Made by a program: the position numbers and the translations under genes | NCBI GenBank assembly: GCA_015039365.1 | Contig: WION01000100.1 | Location: forward strand, 1-64,000 | DNA from: Amanita rubescens | Lineage: Eukaryota; Basidiomycota; Agaricomycetes; Agaricales; Amanitaceae | Direction: 5' to 3' | Length of the DNA stretch: 64,000 nt | In this document: piece after piece, positions 34,980 through 45,515 of the stretch | How positions within the stretch are numbered: position 1 is the stretch's first letter | Layout: every line of letters begins with the position of its first letter | Notes under the pieces: generated by a model | Seen by the model: only the letters and a program-made list of their open reading frames with translations | What the model was told of the DNA's origin: nothing | Databases searched by the model: none

Positions 34980-36206
34980 TCAAGGAAGCGCCCTTCCAGA
35001 ATTGATAGCATCCGCAACTTGGCTTGTGTTCGGCCTATTGTACGCGTACCTACCAAGAAAAAAAAATTGAATCACGTAGCGCTGACAGCAACATTAACCA
35101 CGTACCTCTCGTAACTATCGAGATACAATTGTTCAGTGCTGCACGTCGCCTTGAAGGCAGGGTGGTCGAACAATCGTTGCACCCACGCAGAAAACTTGTT
35201 GCCCTTGGGAAGTTCAAACCCGCGGTAATGCTTGAGTGTGTTCGTCGCTCTGAATATCCCTATAATATAAATGCGAAATGAAATTGCCCCATTCACTGAA
35301 CAGCGAGAGATGACACGTACAAGGCGCCACTAAGACATCTGCGAGACCCAATTCACCCCCAGCGTACAAGCCCAAATGCTTTTTCAATTTCGGATCATTC
35401 CCGAGCTCAGCGGTCGCTCGTTCAAACAACCCTACGAGGGTCTCGATGGCTTGGTGGAATTCGCGACCCCCCGCGACCTGTTTTTCGGGATCCTGAGCCT
35501 GGAGGTAGCGGTAGAATGATGGAACAAGTGTTCGACCGATATGGTCACTTTGAAGACGGATGAGAGCACGTGCATCTGTGATTATACGGTCAGTCGAGGA
35601 GATTATGATAGGGCGTTGTGTACATACACGGTTCGCTGGCAGGGGGCAGCAAGGTATGCTCCTTGCCGCTTTGTGTAGCGAGACTATACACGGAAGGATG
35701 ATTATCAGGATATTGCATACAGAAAAACGCAGAACCTACTCTTCGAGAAACTCGACGATGATAGTGCTCTCGTTGAGAGCTCGGGGTGGGCTGTACTCGT
35801 TCAACTTTAGAGCCGGTACGAGACCCTTGGGCGAGATCTCGAGGAGTTCCTGGGGTTTGGGAGACTGATAGGGATTGATTTCGTCTGCCAGCTACGTATC
35901 AGACCTTGCCAATCAGATCGAATAACGTCCCGAAACTTACAGTACTGCAGAGATCAATCAATCCAATCGCATACCGGCAGCACAGGTCATCATATATGTA
36001 CTCACCTTGTACGGGATTCCAAGATACTCAAATGCGACCCAAGCCCTCTGCACGAATGGGCAAAAGCAGCTTCCGAAGAGCGTGAAAGGAGCATCCGCGG
36101 TATGAGCTTCGGCCGTGACTGCCGCATCGCCAGTGCATTTTGTGTGGTATAGCTTTCCTGAATCTCCGTTAGCAGACATGGCGAGGACGGGGTTGGAAGA
36201 AGGCAA
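34980..36206 (-). CDS. Omega-class-like glutathione S-transferase
   Basis: A cytosolic glutathione-dependent transferase or thiol reductase. The thioredoxin-like domain carries GSCFCPFVQRAWVAFEYLG, with the cysteine pair of omega-type GSTs instead of a catalytic Tyr or Ser. The exon continues LADEINPYQSPKPQELLEI, then SPKGLVPALKLNEYSPP and ALNESTIIVEFLEE, the glutathione-binding E-S motif. The helical domain includes RALIRLQSDHI and LGLADVLVAP. The C-terminus (NRPNTSQVADAINSGRALP) matches the usual end. Start: ATG 36206, or the internal ATG at 36179 (MSANGDSGKLYH), which resembles homologues better. Introns include an approximately 106-nt one after GIPYK. A detoxification role near P450s is plausible but not shown. 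Confidence 0.85.
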
Positions 36207-36698
36207 GGCGTACCGTGGCTTGGCTTATATATTCCGAATCGGACCTCGGCTAGCGAGTTTGGCGTGTGCGTATCATCGTCGTGTGAGCGCGTGTGATCGC
36301 TTTGTCAGCCACTTCCTACTAGCACAGCCACCATCACATTCGCCCCTTAAGGCCTTATTTTCCGTCGAGCGACGAGAAAAGCAGTGGTTAGAGGAATGTT
36401 AATGATCATTGTCAGGTTTCACGCAACACACATAACTATTGGCACCCTGTTATTCCCGAAAAAAAACCTGCTGCTTGCCCAATTCCTATTTCTGTTGAGA
36501 GAACGATGAGCTGCCACAGTCCAAAGGTAACTCGAGTTTACAATTCCCTCTCTTTGAAAAATGATCAGCTCCACGAACTCAACGGCGTAATGAAATGCTG
36601 GGAAACATCATTGAGATCTGAGATGCTTGCAGAAAAGGAGCAGCACTGTGATGACATCACATTGACCAAACGCGTCACGATTTATCTTTCTTTCAACC
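36207..36698. other. Divergent promoter region between GST and the unknown gene at 36699
   Basis: About 490 bp between divergently transcribed genes, so it may contain shared regulatory sequence. No motif is assigned. Confidence 0.45.
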
Positions 36699-37710
36699 TT
36701 GATGGATTCAGCACACCACCACCGCCTGGGACCCTCTCTTTCGCTGCAGGACGGAGCTCTTCCATTTACCACTGGCGAGTGCGTTTTTGTCCCGATTCCT
36801 GGTCGCATTGAGGTAGACCCTGAATATGATGACGAAGGGACCGCCGTTGGAACCGATCTCCCGCCCACTTCAAGGGGACAAAGCCCTCAGCACTTAGCAT
36901 TCATTCGTCAAAAGTACCATCTGCAGGATGGTAGTTACGTGCTTGACGTCTACCCTTTAGTTTCCTTCTCCAGGAGCGGCGGAGCTGTTCGCGGCTTCCA
37001 TCAACTGACCGACGCCGGCAAAGCGACACTCCTCCCACTCCCACCTTTGTCATCGCGTCACCCCTCGCCTAACGCTTTTGGTGCACCGCTTAATCCACTT
37101 GATTTCGGGGGCTGGTCAGACCATAGAGATGCATTTCTTCATGTCATTTCTAGGCAGCTCACTATGCCCAGGTCCAGGCCGGTCAGTCTTTTGTTTGATC
37201 AATGACAGGTTTTTTGATTGCTATTGGATTCAGTTTAAACGAATGGAGCCTCCCCTCATAATGCCTGGCTGGGTGTTGTACCGTATCGATCGTTACCGGG
37301 AAACCTTGCGCTGGAGCACACAGATCACAAATGCCCACAATCGGAGCGGAGATGAACAAGGAAGCTCCAACCCTCCTGGAGACGGGGGAGGACCGGCGGC
37401 CTCCGGAGTATCGTCGGTAACCACCTCCACTATCGCTGATGGAGAGGGAGAGGAGGTAGCTGAGGCGGGGGTAGAGCAATTCTCCGCCAAGTACGGTCTC
37501 CTGGTTCTCGAAGGTGTCGATGAGGACGCGGAGGGCCCCGATGCTACCATGCTAGACGAACTCATATTGTTGGCGCACGACGATCCAGTATGGAAGGAAG
37601 AGCTTAGAAGATACTTGCAAGAAGAGGAGAAGCAGAAAAAACAGATACAGAAGGAGCGTGCGGTGAGATTGGCTCACTGGCGGGAAGACGTGGCTGTTCA
37701 GCCCTGTTGA
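36699..37710 (+). CDS. Hypothetical acidic protein, 319 aa, two exons
   Basis: Exon 1 is 36699-37181 and exon 2 is 37234-37710, joined in phase 0 over a 52-nt intron (GTCAGT...TTCAG). The N-terminal half is Pro/Gly-rich (LPFTTGECVFVPIPGRIEVD, then EYDDEGTAVG). The middle has MPGWVLYRIDRYRETLRW. The C-terminal part is acidic and then strongly charged (WKEELRRYLQEEEKQKKQIQ), likely a coiled coil. Start may be the second ATG (36702). I recognise no family, enzyme motif or membrane segment. The antisense strand is also partly open, but the two-exon model on this strand is coherent. Confidence 0.5.
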
Positions 37711-38015
37711 CATTGACACGTTATTCCACTTCAGAAACTTGTACAGTATGACTCGACGATACAAATAGATACATACAATTTGTAATAGTAAAAGCACTTT
37801 CTTTCTCCTCACCTCGTAAACACCCATTTGATTCAAGAGACAGTCCCACCTGGAGCAGAGCAATGGGATGATTGTATCTTATCCTGTTTCGGAGCAGTCA
37901 TTCGCAGCTCATGAGATATATTGCATATAAACAGATTTTATTTTAAGGGGGTAAGCCATGCAGATTCACCTTGAAGCATGCTGAGAATGATGTAGACGAA
38001 ACTTTGCTTGGACAC

Positions 38016-39513
38016 TCACCAGCCTCTGGTATGGAAGTCGATTAACATATCCCTAGCAACTTCATGCATTGTCTTATACTTCAATCCTAAGATTCTCTTC
38101 TCCTTACTCGTGTCATAGGTTAAATTGTGAGGTGCCATTCTCCCGGCACCTGGATTACCCACTGGGAGAGTCTTACCAGGAGCCGCAGGAGGAGAAAGCG
38201 AGTTTGCAACGTCGACTTATGAACAGATCACGTCAGTCTCCATCGTTAAGTGAATACCATATTACGCACTCCAATCCTGCCAGTGGAACGCACCTGCATA
38301 CGGGCGCTTGAGCATGAATGTGTGAAAAACGTGGTTATGATACTTACCAGCGTTGACAATAATTCGTTCTCCGGAAGCTTCTGGCACAGACTGCGATTTG
38401 ATTAATGCAGCTACCAAATCCCTGACATCGACATAAGATCCTCCGCCAGTGGCCAATTGTTCATTGGATTGACCAGCACTGTTGGGAGTAGCAACAGCGT
38501 CGTACCAGCCCTGAACTGAAGTGTTGAGCTCCGAAGGGGATGAACATGGGTGTAGGATAGGCTATTTGACGCTCGCATCAGAAAACACTTTAACTACGAA
38601 CAGACCGTGACTTGCCCCAAAGACCTGTGAGAATTATGACACGTTGTAAGCGATTCACGGTTTGAAACAGCGGTACGCATAAACATACAAAAGGCGGGTT
38701 GATTACGACGAGATCCCAGTTCACGTTTTTCTCGTTCTCGTGGTAGAAAGCCCAGGCAGCTACACGGCCTCCATCGTCAACTTGTCAAGCCCCGCAGACT
38801 GAGGTCTCACCCTTTTCAGCGAGTGTCTTGGAAGCTCGATATTTATGTCCAGGTGTAGCATTCCGTCCCAGCTTCTCACACGCCTCGATCGCTGAAGTGT
38901 TCCAATCATTCTCGTTGAGAACGATCGGTTCATTTCCGGCATCCCGCATGATACAAGCGGTCGAGGCAAGGACAATGATACGCTGGATTTCCGGCCTGAA
39001 AAGCATGTTCATACGTATCAGGGACCGTGACTACAAATCATTAAGGATAAGAAGCGTACGCATGATTCGCGGCGCTCTTGAGTATTCCAACTGTCCCATT
39101 CACGGCAGGTTCAATCATTTCTTGAGCAACTGCGTAAATCAACGAAAAAACAATGGCTGGCTTTGCTCACCCTTCGGATCGTCAGCATTCCAATGGAAGG
39201 GAGAAGCGGTATGCTGAATGGCATCGACGCCCTTTACAGCTTCATCAAATGCTCCTTCCTATGACCAAATTATTTCCACAAAGCGAGCACATACAAGCGT
39301 TAAACGCACTTTGGTTATGTCTTCAACAACAACAAGCTCAAACTTATCACCATATGACTTAAACATATCTTCGAGGAAGGCACCCTTTTCCTTCGAGCGA
39401 ACGGTACCACGAACAGAATACCCTTGTTCTAGGAGAATACGGACCAGCCAGACGGCGATGAAGCCATTCGCGCCGGAGACAAGTATCTTGGATCCTGGTG
39501 CTATGACGGTCAT
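38016..39513 (-). CDS. NAD(P)-dependent extended-SDR reductase (dihydroflavonol-4-reductase/ketoreductase-like)
   Basis: A cytosolic NADPH-dependent carbonyl reductase; substrate unknown. It starts at ATG 39513. The Rossmann motif is ILVSGANGFIAVWLVRILLE, with NADPH-binding RGTVRSKEK. IQHTASPFHW, AVNGTVGILKSA, RIIVLASTACIM and the catalytic YRASK (YxxxK) follow in order. The segment NPPF-VFG-PILHPCSSP is built from three exons. The middle exon is only 9 nt (38624-38616, V-F-G), and its downstream intron starts with GC (donor GGG|GCAAGT), which alone gives the conserved reading. The C-terminal part includes GGGSYVDVRDLVAAL and ends RDMLIDFHTRGW at TGA 38018-38016. It appears intact. Confidence 0.85.
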
Positions 39514-39719
39514 GATGAAGGTTGATGATCAAGCCACGGCTACCTACACGGTAAGTGGTGGAACCGACGAGGAGTCGGCCGGCATCTTGATCTGTTCGGC
39601 CGATCGCGTCAGATGGTCGACAACGTGACAAGCTACGATCCCGGAGCGCTCAAGTTTAGTCAACCACTTCTCGCCGACTCGGACTCGTCAATATCATCGA
39701 GGTGGGCCTACAAGTCGGT

Positions 39720-40390
39720 CTTTTCTGGCGATTCGGATTCAACCTGGCGTATCGTTGGTAAGTGTCAGAGTAGGTATACTATGTTGCAACAGTGGCTGAG
39801 ATGTGCCAGCATGGGCGCCAGGAAAGGTTGCAACGGAGAGCAAGATCGCGGGGGCGTGAGGGTGCTCAATTCGTACCACCCGTGAGTCTGTTAGGCACAT
39901 TGGTCCAGGCTTTGATCTTATTTTTAGAAAGAGTGGACAGCTACTGAGGTCTCCAAAACCGTACCAAGACCAGCATGGTTGACGAGGATGATTCTCACGT
40001 TATTACTTATTTGGACCTGCCAACGCTCACACAAGCGACCTGCCTCCGAGCGAACCAACGTTTTAATCAGTGAGCTATATGACCGTTACGCTTAATACCA
40101 TCTGTTTAATAGCATGCCAAGACGAACACTTCACACTGCGTCTTAAAACGTGGGATCAGCTTGGCCCGATGAGCTCGCTGGACAGACAGATGGGGATGGT
40201 CATCATGTATGTGTGCCTTATATGTGTGAACATGTGAGCTAGAACAATTGAAACAACAATCAGTACTCCGGCTGAGCTTGACTGAAGAGGGTAGTATGCG
40301 CATCTCAACTAGGATTTTCTGGCAAGATTCAGTACTACGACCAACGGCTACTCCCGTAAATACATGTTATAGCAGGTAATGTTCCCATTT
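39720..40390 (-). repeat. 650-bp dispersed repeat, inverted copy III
   Basis: Inverse-orientation copy of 28970-29620, with the same tRNA-A-box-like stretch (TAGCTCACTGATTAAAACG on the minus strand, around 40077-40059) and better preserved 3' part (TCGGAGGCAGGTCGCTTGTG). Located next to the reductase gene promoter. Non-coding. Confidence 0.6.
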
Positions 40391-40416
40391 GCTCCGCGAA
40401 GTTGGACAAAACGTGC

Positions 40417-40714
40417 TGATCCACAGTGATCACCGATGATCACTGCAGATCTTGACTGTCCACGAAATGATCATCGTGAACAATCGTTATAAGCAGTGAT
40501 CACTAATGAATCACGAATGATCATTAATGTTTCATGGTTATCCAGAGTGAATGGCTGTGAGCAGTTGTTGTTGTGATCGTGAATAAAAAATTTCAATATT
40601 CCAATTTCTTCGTGAAAACTCATTAACCACTGTGAGCTATGGTGGACAACTGTCAAGACTGTGCGAAGTGCATTTGTGATCAGTTGTTGGTCCATCGTGA
40701 TCACCCGTGAATCA
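40417..40714. repeat. Possible MITE (imperfect terminal inverted repeats)
   Basis: The left end TGATCCACAGTGATCACC and the reverse complement of the right end TGATTCACGGGTGATCAC match at most positions. The 298-bp interior is AT-rich and full of short TGATCA/TGAATCA repeats, with no coding capacity. I could not define a target-site duplication. Confidence 0.35.
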
Positions 40715-40749
40715 CAACTCACCCACACAAGCTCATGATGAATCATGGC

Positions 40750-42900
40750 GCTGGAAAAGAATACTAGAATTGTGAATTAGAATGGTATTTAACCCACTTT
40801 CTGAGTTGCCTTATAGACTCTATCTATCTAGTACGTGCCAATGCATCCGAACATTATTTCCTAGAAGCGACATAAAAAATTCCACTTCCTTGCCACTTGT
40901 TGGTTCGGTACTAATTTACTGTATTGCTTATAGGGAAATATCTACAAGGCACCAAATATTACGCCCACGGCCGCTTGGCAGTGGAACTCAATTATTATAT
41001 AGTGAGAACATCTGCGAGTGCATCAATTCTGAATTGGGGTAGCTCCCATTGTTGGATGAAGAGAAATATAATAAAGCGCACACTGAGTGAGATGGGCAAA
41101 TGCAATCATGACTGTGTGTTACAGCCTTGTCAAGAAGAGCGTTTTGCTCGGAGTCGTTGAAGATTGGCAGCTGAAACCGGTAAAAAGAACGATGGGTGAG
41201 AATACTGTTGAGGGATGTAGTTTTGTGCTGTGGAGTGCATACGAGATTGAATTGGGGTGGCTTCAAATGCTGGATATGTGATTCTGGGGCCTTGAAGGAT
41301 AACTGGCATGGTAACGTGACGATGAAAAGCTGGTCCCTGGAGGGAAGAAGGTTATAGGGAGGGCAACGGATTTACCGAATCAACAAGCAAGAGGTTCGCT
41401 ACAATCTTTCCTCTTGTAGAGAACGTCGGCCCAGCGCATCGGTTCTCGTGCCACAGTGGGCATGATTGGAAGGGCCGTAAAGGGAGGAACAAAGGGTTTA
41501 ATGTTGAACACAAGTGTCGCCGCCTAGATGTAACTGGTGAGGAAACCGGGGGACCAAGCTTCGATGAACACACAGGGCGATGGGAAAGAACAGGTGAGGC
41601 CGAAGAATGACGGGGAATCAGGCCAGTCGGAGCAGGACGCAGGAGCAGAAAAGGTGAAGGAGGAGACGAATGCGATGGCATAGGAGAATATGATGAACGA
41701 ACATTAGCTATCAATATACCAAAATGTAATGTGGAATGTATCATACCGTCGTATCATGTACCAATAACATGCTTATTCTCCTTCCCGCCCGCATTTTGCG
41801 TCTCTCCATTTTTTTTTGCAGACACTCGTAGTCATCCGGCATATCAAGCTATCAAGCACCATATTTAGAATACGTGGTACCTACATTGTACATTATCGGC
41901 CAAATGTTAATGAACGAAAGAGACCGCCTACATGTAAGATTGTCACTGCCACAAAAGCGATCCGTCGGCGCGATCAATTAACCCCACAATCCTTCTGTAC
42001 TTAGCCGGTGAAAAGAGTGCAGTGGACATATAAGATTCGGGGATAACGGCAAATAAGCAGAGGATAGTTGAATAATAAAGCGAACGGTTGACAGCTTGGG
42101 GCGCCAGATGCTACCACAAGGATAACGGCAAAAAGTAGAGGGTTGTAGACATGTAATCTTATCTTATCGTTACTTTGTAATTGTTTCCCACATTTTGCAG
42201 GTTTTGTGAATTTACCTTGTGGGATGACCTTGCTGCGCAAGGTAACTATTCTTAGAACAAGCGTGGTATGTTATTCGTTGGATTAAGAAACATACTAGCA
42301 AAATAGATTTTGTTGAGAGCATTCCCTGCTCACTGCGTCAGAAAGGTGTACTCGGAGCTTACCTTTATTCAGAATAATTTCCAAGGTGGGCCCGCCGTAA
42401 GACTAAATGGGATAGGCCGGGCACGCCTCCCAACCAATTATCTACCTGACTTCATCCATTTGCCAATCGTTGATAGCGCCCATAACCATGCCAGCTACAC
42501 AGCCGAGTAGATTTTGTCGAGAGTGCCCCTGTTGGCTGTGTCAGAAAGCTGTATTCGGAGCTAACAAGGCTGTGACTATGAATTACACCATCTACTTCTA
42601 GTGCTACATATCCTCCCACGACGGCGGGTGGGCAAACTTCGCGGGAAGCACTTTGTTGTTATATGGGGTTGTTGTGGCCTGTATGATCACAGTTGGCGAT
42701 TTGATGGGCGGTTTTTCCCTTTTGTGCGTTCATCAGTGTCACGTAGTGTGTAGTTCGCCTACCTTAGTTTGGACATTTCATAGTCATTGGAGCGTAAGTT
42801 GTCGTTTGCGGATCATGAGTAAAGAGCTTGCGCGGAAGATGACGAAGTCTCGAACCCCGTGGCAGGTGTCCTGACTGATCTTTTCCTCAGCAAACCACTA
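40750..42900. other. Gene-poor region
   Basis: No credible gene. Minus-strand frame 41744-41352 is Pro/Ser-rich by composition only. Two related segments of about 56 bp, 42305-42360 and 42509-42563, both starting AGATTTTGT(T/C)GAGAG, form a spaced direct repeat. Around 42020-42130, GGATAACGGCAAA occurs twice. Confidence 0.45.
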
Positions 42901-42911
42901 AGACGTTAATA

Positions 42912-43270
42912 TGGACGTTCAGGTAACAGCGTATACCTCTGCATGTAAAAACTCGCTCAATGCTGCTCCATAGCCCGGCAAAAGAACACGTACTGGCACG
43001 AGGAATGAAATTGGTCGAAAGAGAAGGAGGCTTGAGGTATGGAACACGCTCAGCATGAAAATGCACGCTGATCCTGGACTCTGAAGACTCGGGTTTCCAA
43101 TTTTCTTGACATCGAGGCAGGAGAAGGTAGCTCTGAAGGGCAGGGTTCCGACAATGAATGTAAGTTCTACTATGTCAGAATTTCTGTCCAACGAGGATTC
43201 TAAAGTGTGCCCCAGACTTCATTGATGGCAATATTGACGCCATAGGAGACGGAGGTTTCGAAGGTGATGA
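42912..43270 (+). pseudogene. 5' part of an SPT5-like gene, cut off by a retroelement
   Basis: Just left of the LTR the plus strand encodes an acidic stretch (SEGQGSDNE, then an intron, then DFIDGNIDAIGDGGFEGD). This continues seamlessly, once the element and one target copy are removed, into EEEDEDPSE at 51414 onward. It is the acidic N-terminus of an SPT5-like protein. I could not identify the start codon with confidence; ATG 42912 followed by a donor (CAG|GTAACA) is one candidate. Confidence 0.55.
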
Positions 43271-43721
43271 TGTTACGAACTCGTTAATCTCAACCTAAGT
43301 TGCAGCGGCAACTCTAGTCACGATTACAAGTCTTAAGTCAAACGTTAAGATTATAAGTTCAATACTAAGTCAAGACATTGACTTAGGATCTGAGGACGAT
43401 TGTGGTAGATGAGTTAAGAGTACGGTTATATTGCCAGACGACAATAAACAGCTAAGTCGAACTTAGGGTTCGACTCTAGAATACAGACGGTACTTATACT
43501 AGCAAGTACAATGAGACGTACTAATTAGTGAATAATGGTAAGTACAGAAGTAGGTATAAGGACGGCGTCATATGTGGAACAAGGGATGGTATAAGTAAGG
43601 AAGCGAGCTTGTCCGTATGAATCGAGCATAAGGGGGATGACGAGTAAGGTATGCATAAGAAAATAAACATGTCCGACGTATCATGTAAGCATAATGCGGG
43701 AGTCCGTACCGTGTTGTAACA
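43271..43721 (-). repeat. 3' LTR of the chromovirus
   Basis: 451 bp, TGTTAC...GTAACA, essentially identical to the LTR at 50958-51408. Confidence 0.95.
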
Positions 43722-43726
43722 CTAGC

Positions 43727-43736
43727 TCTCCCCTAC
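43727..43736 (-). promoter_or_regulatory. Polypurine tract (plus-strand primer) of the chromovirus
   Basis: On the minus strand GTAGGGGAGAG lies just upstream of the 3' LTR, the expected place and composition for plus-strand DNA priming. Confidence 0.6.
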
Positions 43737-43762
43737 GTTGTTGACCGCAACAACAAAACGTT

Positions 43763-45040
43763 TCAAGTGTTCATGTTGTGCATGGCGTCGTCGTCGTGCT
43801 GATAGCCGTAGTCGCCGTAAAGATCGCAGGCGTCGTCGTCGGCTCCGTCGCACTGTCGTCCGTTGACGCATGCCTGACACTGTGACGCGTGGTGTGCCTT
43901 CTTTTTTCCCTTCTTCTTCGGCTGATGAGGGCGGCGGCTAGTGGAAGCGGGGGTATTGGCGGCATCTGTGGTAACTCGAGAACGTCCTTTCTTCTTAGTG
44001 GAAGGACCGGGCGTCGGATCGCGTCGGCGCGTGGGAGCGCGTGGAGATAGAGTAGACACAGGAGGAATTGTAGTAGCGAGATGGTGATCCTCAGAGGCAT
44101 GTTTGCCTCGGCAATGGATGCAGCGGTTGTAGCGGTGGGGGCGTTGGTTGGCGGCATTGGTCATACTGCGGGTCGTAGGTCGTCGAGCAGGCGGAGTGTC
44201 GTGTCGTCGAGTAGTGGGGACAGGAATATTCCAGACTCCGTGGCGAATAACGGTGGTGGTTGGGGGTGATGCGGATCGAGGAGGAGGAGGAGCCTTCTTA
44301 TCTCGTTTCGGTTCTTCCTCAATGAGATCGCCTGTTGTACGGATTCGGCGATGAAGATCGAGATCGCTGATCGCATTATTGATCTGCGCAATGTGGTCGC
44401 TAGTGAGTTGATGCAAGGGAACTCCATCTGCGAATTCGGCTGTAGTCCATTCTGTGTCTCCTTGGATACTGGACAATAGGTCTCGGATCTTTCCGGTGAG
44501 GCACCAGATTTCTCGCGATTTACGATCTGTCTCCATAATGCATCTAGTTGCTCGGTGTCGGTCGGGTGTAGCTTCGGTAGCGCGAAACCAATGGTTGACA
44601 GCGATGCGGTTATTCTGATCGTGGGGCTGTATTTTTAGTCCAAACCTTTGATCGTCAATGCTTTCTATAGCAAGGATGATATAGCGCTCGACGTCAGCTG
44701 TGAGAAGTCGTCGTAATAGATCTATCGCCAGTTGATCTAGATTTCCTCCTTTCGGATGAACGTCTTCCCAGTATAGCGACGTAACGTTTACAAACGTTTC
44801 AATTAAATCGGCACAATGATAATTGTACTGATCTCGGGCTTGGCCGGCAAGGGTGGTGGCGGTTCGGAAGTCCATGAGAAGTCGCCAGACTCGAGCTATC
44901 CTTTCTTGGTCAAAGATGTCGACCTGTAGTCTAGCGGCGTTACAGATCAGAGTGACGCGGTCTCTAACCTTGGTGTAAGTAGTAATTCCGTGATAACTGA
45001 GATAGAGATCGGGGGTGGTTCGTATGATGGAGCCAGCCAT
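43763..45040 (-). CDS. Chromovirus accessory ORF, downstream part (425 codons)
   Basis: It lies between pol and the 3' LTR, the position of env or accessory genes. The N-terminal two thirds are helical and polar (ICNAARLQVDIFDQERIARV). The C-terminal third is Pro/Arg/Thr-rich and strongly basic. It contains Cys/His clusters: CIHCRGKHASEDHH and, near the end, CQACVNGRQCDGADDDAC. It ends in an Asp/Tyr-rich tail. This looks like a nucleic-acid-binding protein and is unlike a membrane envelope protein, having no signal peptide or transmembrane segment. It overlaps the 178-codon frame upstream by 94 nt in a different frame, so the two may form one protein by frameshift or splicing. Not part of the canonical chromovirus gene set. 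Confidence 0.65.
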   Translation of the reverse strand: MAGSIIRTTPDLYLSYHGITTYTKVRDRVTLICNAARLQVDIFDQERIARVWRLLMDFRTATTLAGQARDQYNYHCADLIETFVNVTSLYWEDVHPKGGNLDQLAIDLLRRLLTADVERYIILAIESIDDQRFGLKIQPHDQNNRIAVNHWFRATEATPDRHRATRCIMETDRKSREIWCLTGKIRDLLSSIQGDTEWTTAEFADGVPLHQLTSDHIAQINNAISDLDLHRRIRTTGDLIEEEPKRDKKAPPPPRSASPPTTTVIRHGVWNIPVPTTRRHDTPPARRPTTRSMTNAANQRPHRYNRCIHCRGKHASEDHHLATTIPPVSTLSPRAPTRRRDPTPGPSTKKKGRSRVTTDAANTPASTSRRPHQPKKKGKKKAHHASQCQACVNGRQCDGADDDACDLYGDYGYQHDDDAMHNMNT

Positions 45041-45483
45041 ATCGCGGTTAGTCCCATCTGTACTGTGACTCTGGTCGTTGCCTCGAATAGATTCGTTATT
45101 AGGTTGAGTCGAAGCGTGACCGGCAGATATCGTCTCTCTATGTAGGGTAACGCTAATGTCTTCAGCGTTTCTAGGTGGGATCGGTCGGCTATTGCGATCT
45201 TCCGTAATTCGTCCAGGTACAACCAGAGTTTCTGATGTTCCGTGATGGGTTTCCTGGGTTTCGGTGGGAGTGATCGGGATCGTTTGAGACGAGGTTTGAT
45301 CGGAAGATCTGTAGGGAACATCAACGAAGTCGTTCGGGTCAGTGTCTTCTTCGTCGGTGTCGGCGGTATGAAGAACGAGTCGAGGTCAGTGGGGTTCAGT
45401 GGTGAGTCGGGTGTCGGTGTTTTCTCCAGCATAGAATTCAGACCAGGGGAAGTGCTGAACGGCGTCGGTGGTGTCGTTTCCAT
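44947..45483 (-). CDS. Chromovirus accessory ORF, upstream part (178 codons)
   Basis: It starts 33 nt after the pol stop codon. The N-terminus is rich in Pro, Thr and Ser (METTPPTPFSTSPGL) and then basic (KPRLKRSRSLPPKPRKP). It is followed by a helical part (HQKLWLYLDELRKIAIADRS). Its frame closes at 44947, inside the start of the next frame (ATG 45040). No known domain. The uninterrupted length of both frames next to nearly identical LTRs suggests they are under use. Confidence 0.6.
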   Translation of the reverse strand: METTPPTPFSTSPGLNSMLEKTPTPDSPLNPTDLDSFFIPPTPTKKTLTRTTSLMFPTDLPIKPRLKRSRSLPPKPRKPITEHQKLWLYLDELRKIAIADRSHLETLKTLALPYIERRYLPVTLRLNLITNLFEATTRVTVQMGLTAIWLAPSYEPPPISISVITELLLTPRLETASL

Positions 45484-45515
45484 TTTGCATAATAACTTGG
45501 TATGTGAATGACATT

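Noticed and set aside
41352..41744. 130-aa Pro/Ser-rich minus frame
   Set aside because: Composition-driven, with no domain, no introns and no promoter context.
43771..44157. 128-aa minus frame overlapping the chromovirus accessory ORF
   Set aside because: Shadow frame of a Pro/Arg/Thr-rich coding region; the 425-codon frame explains the sequence better.
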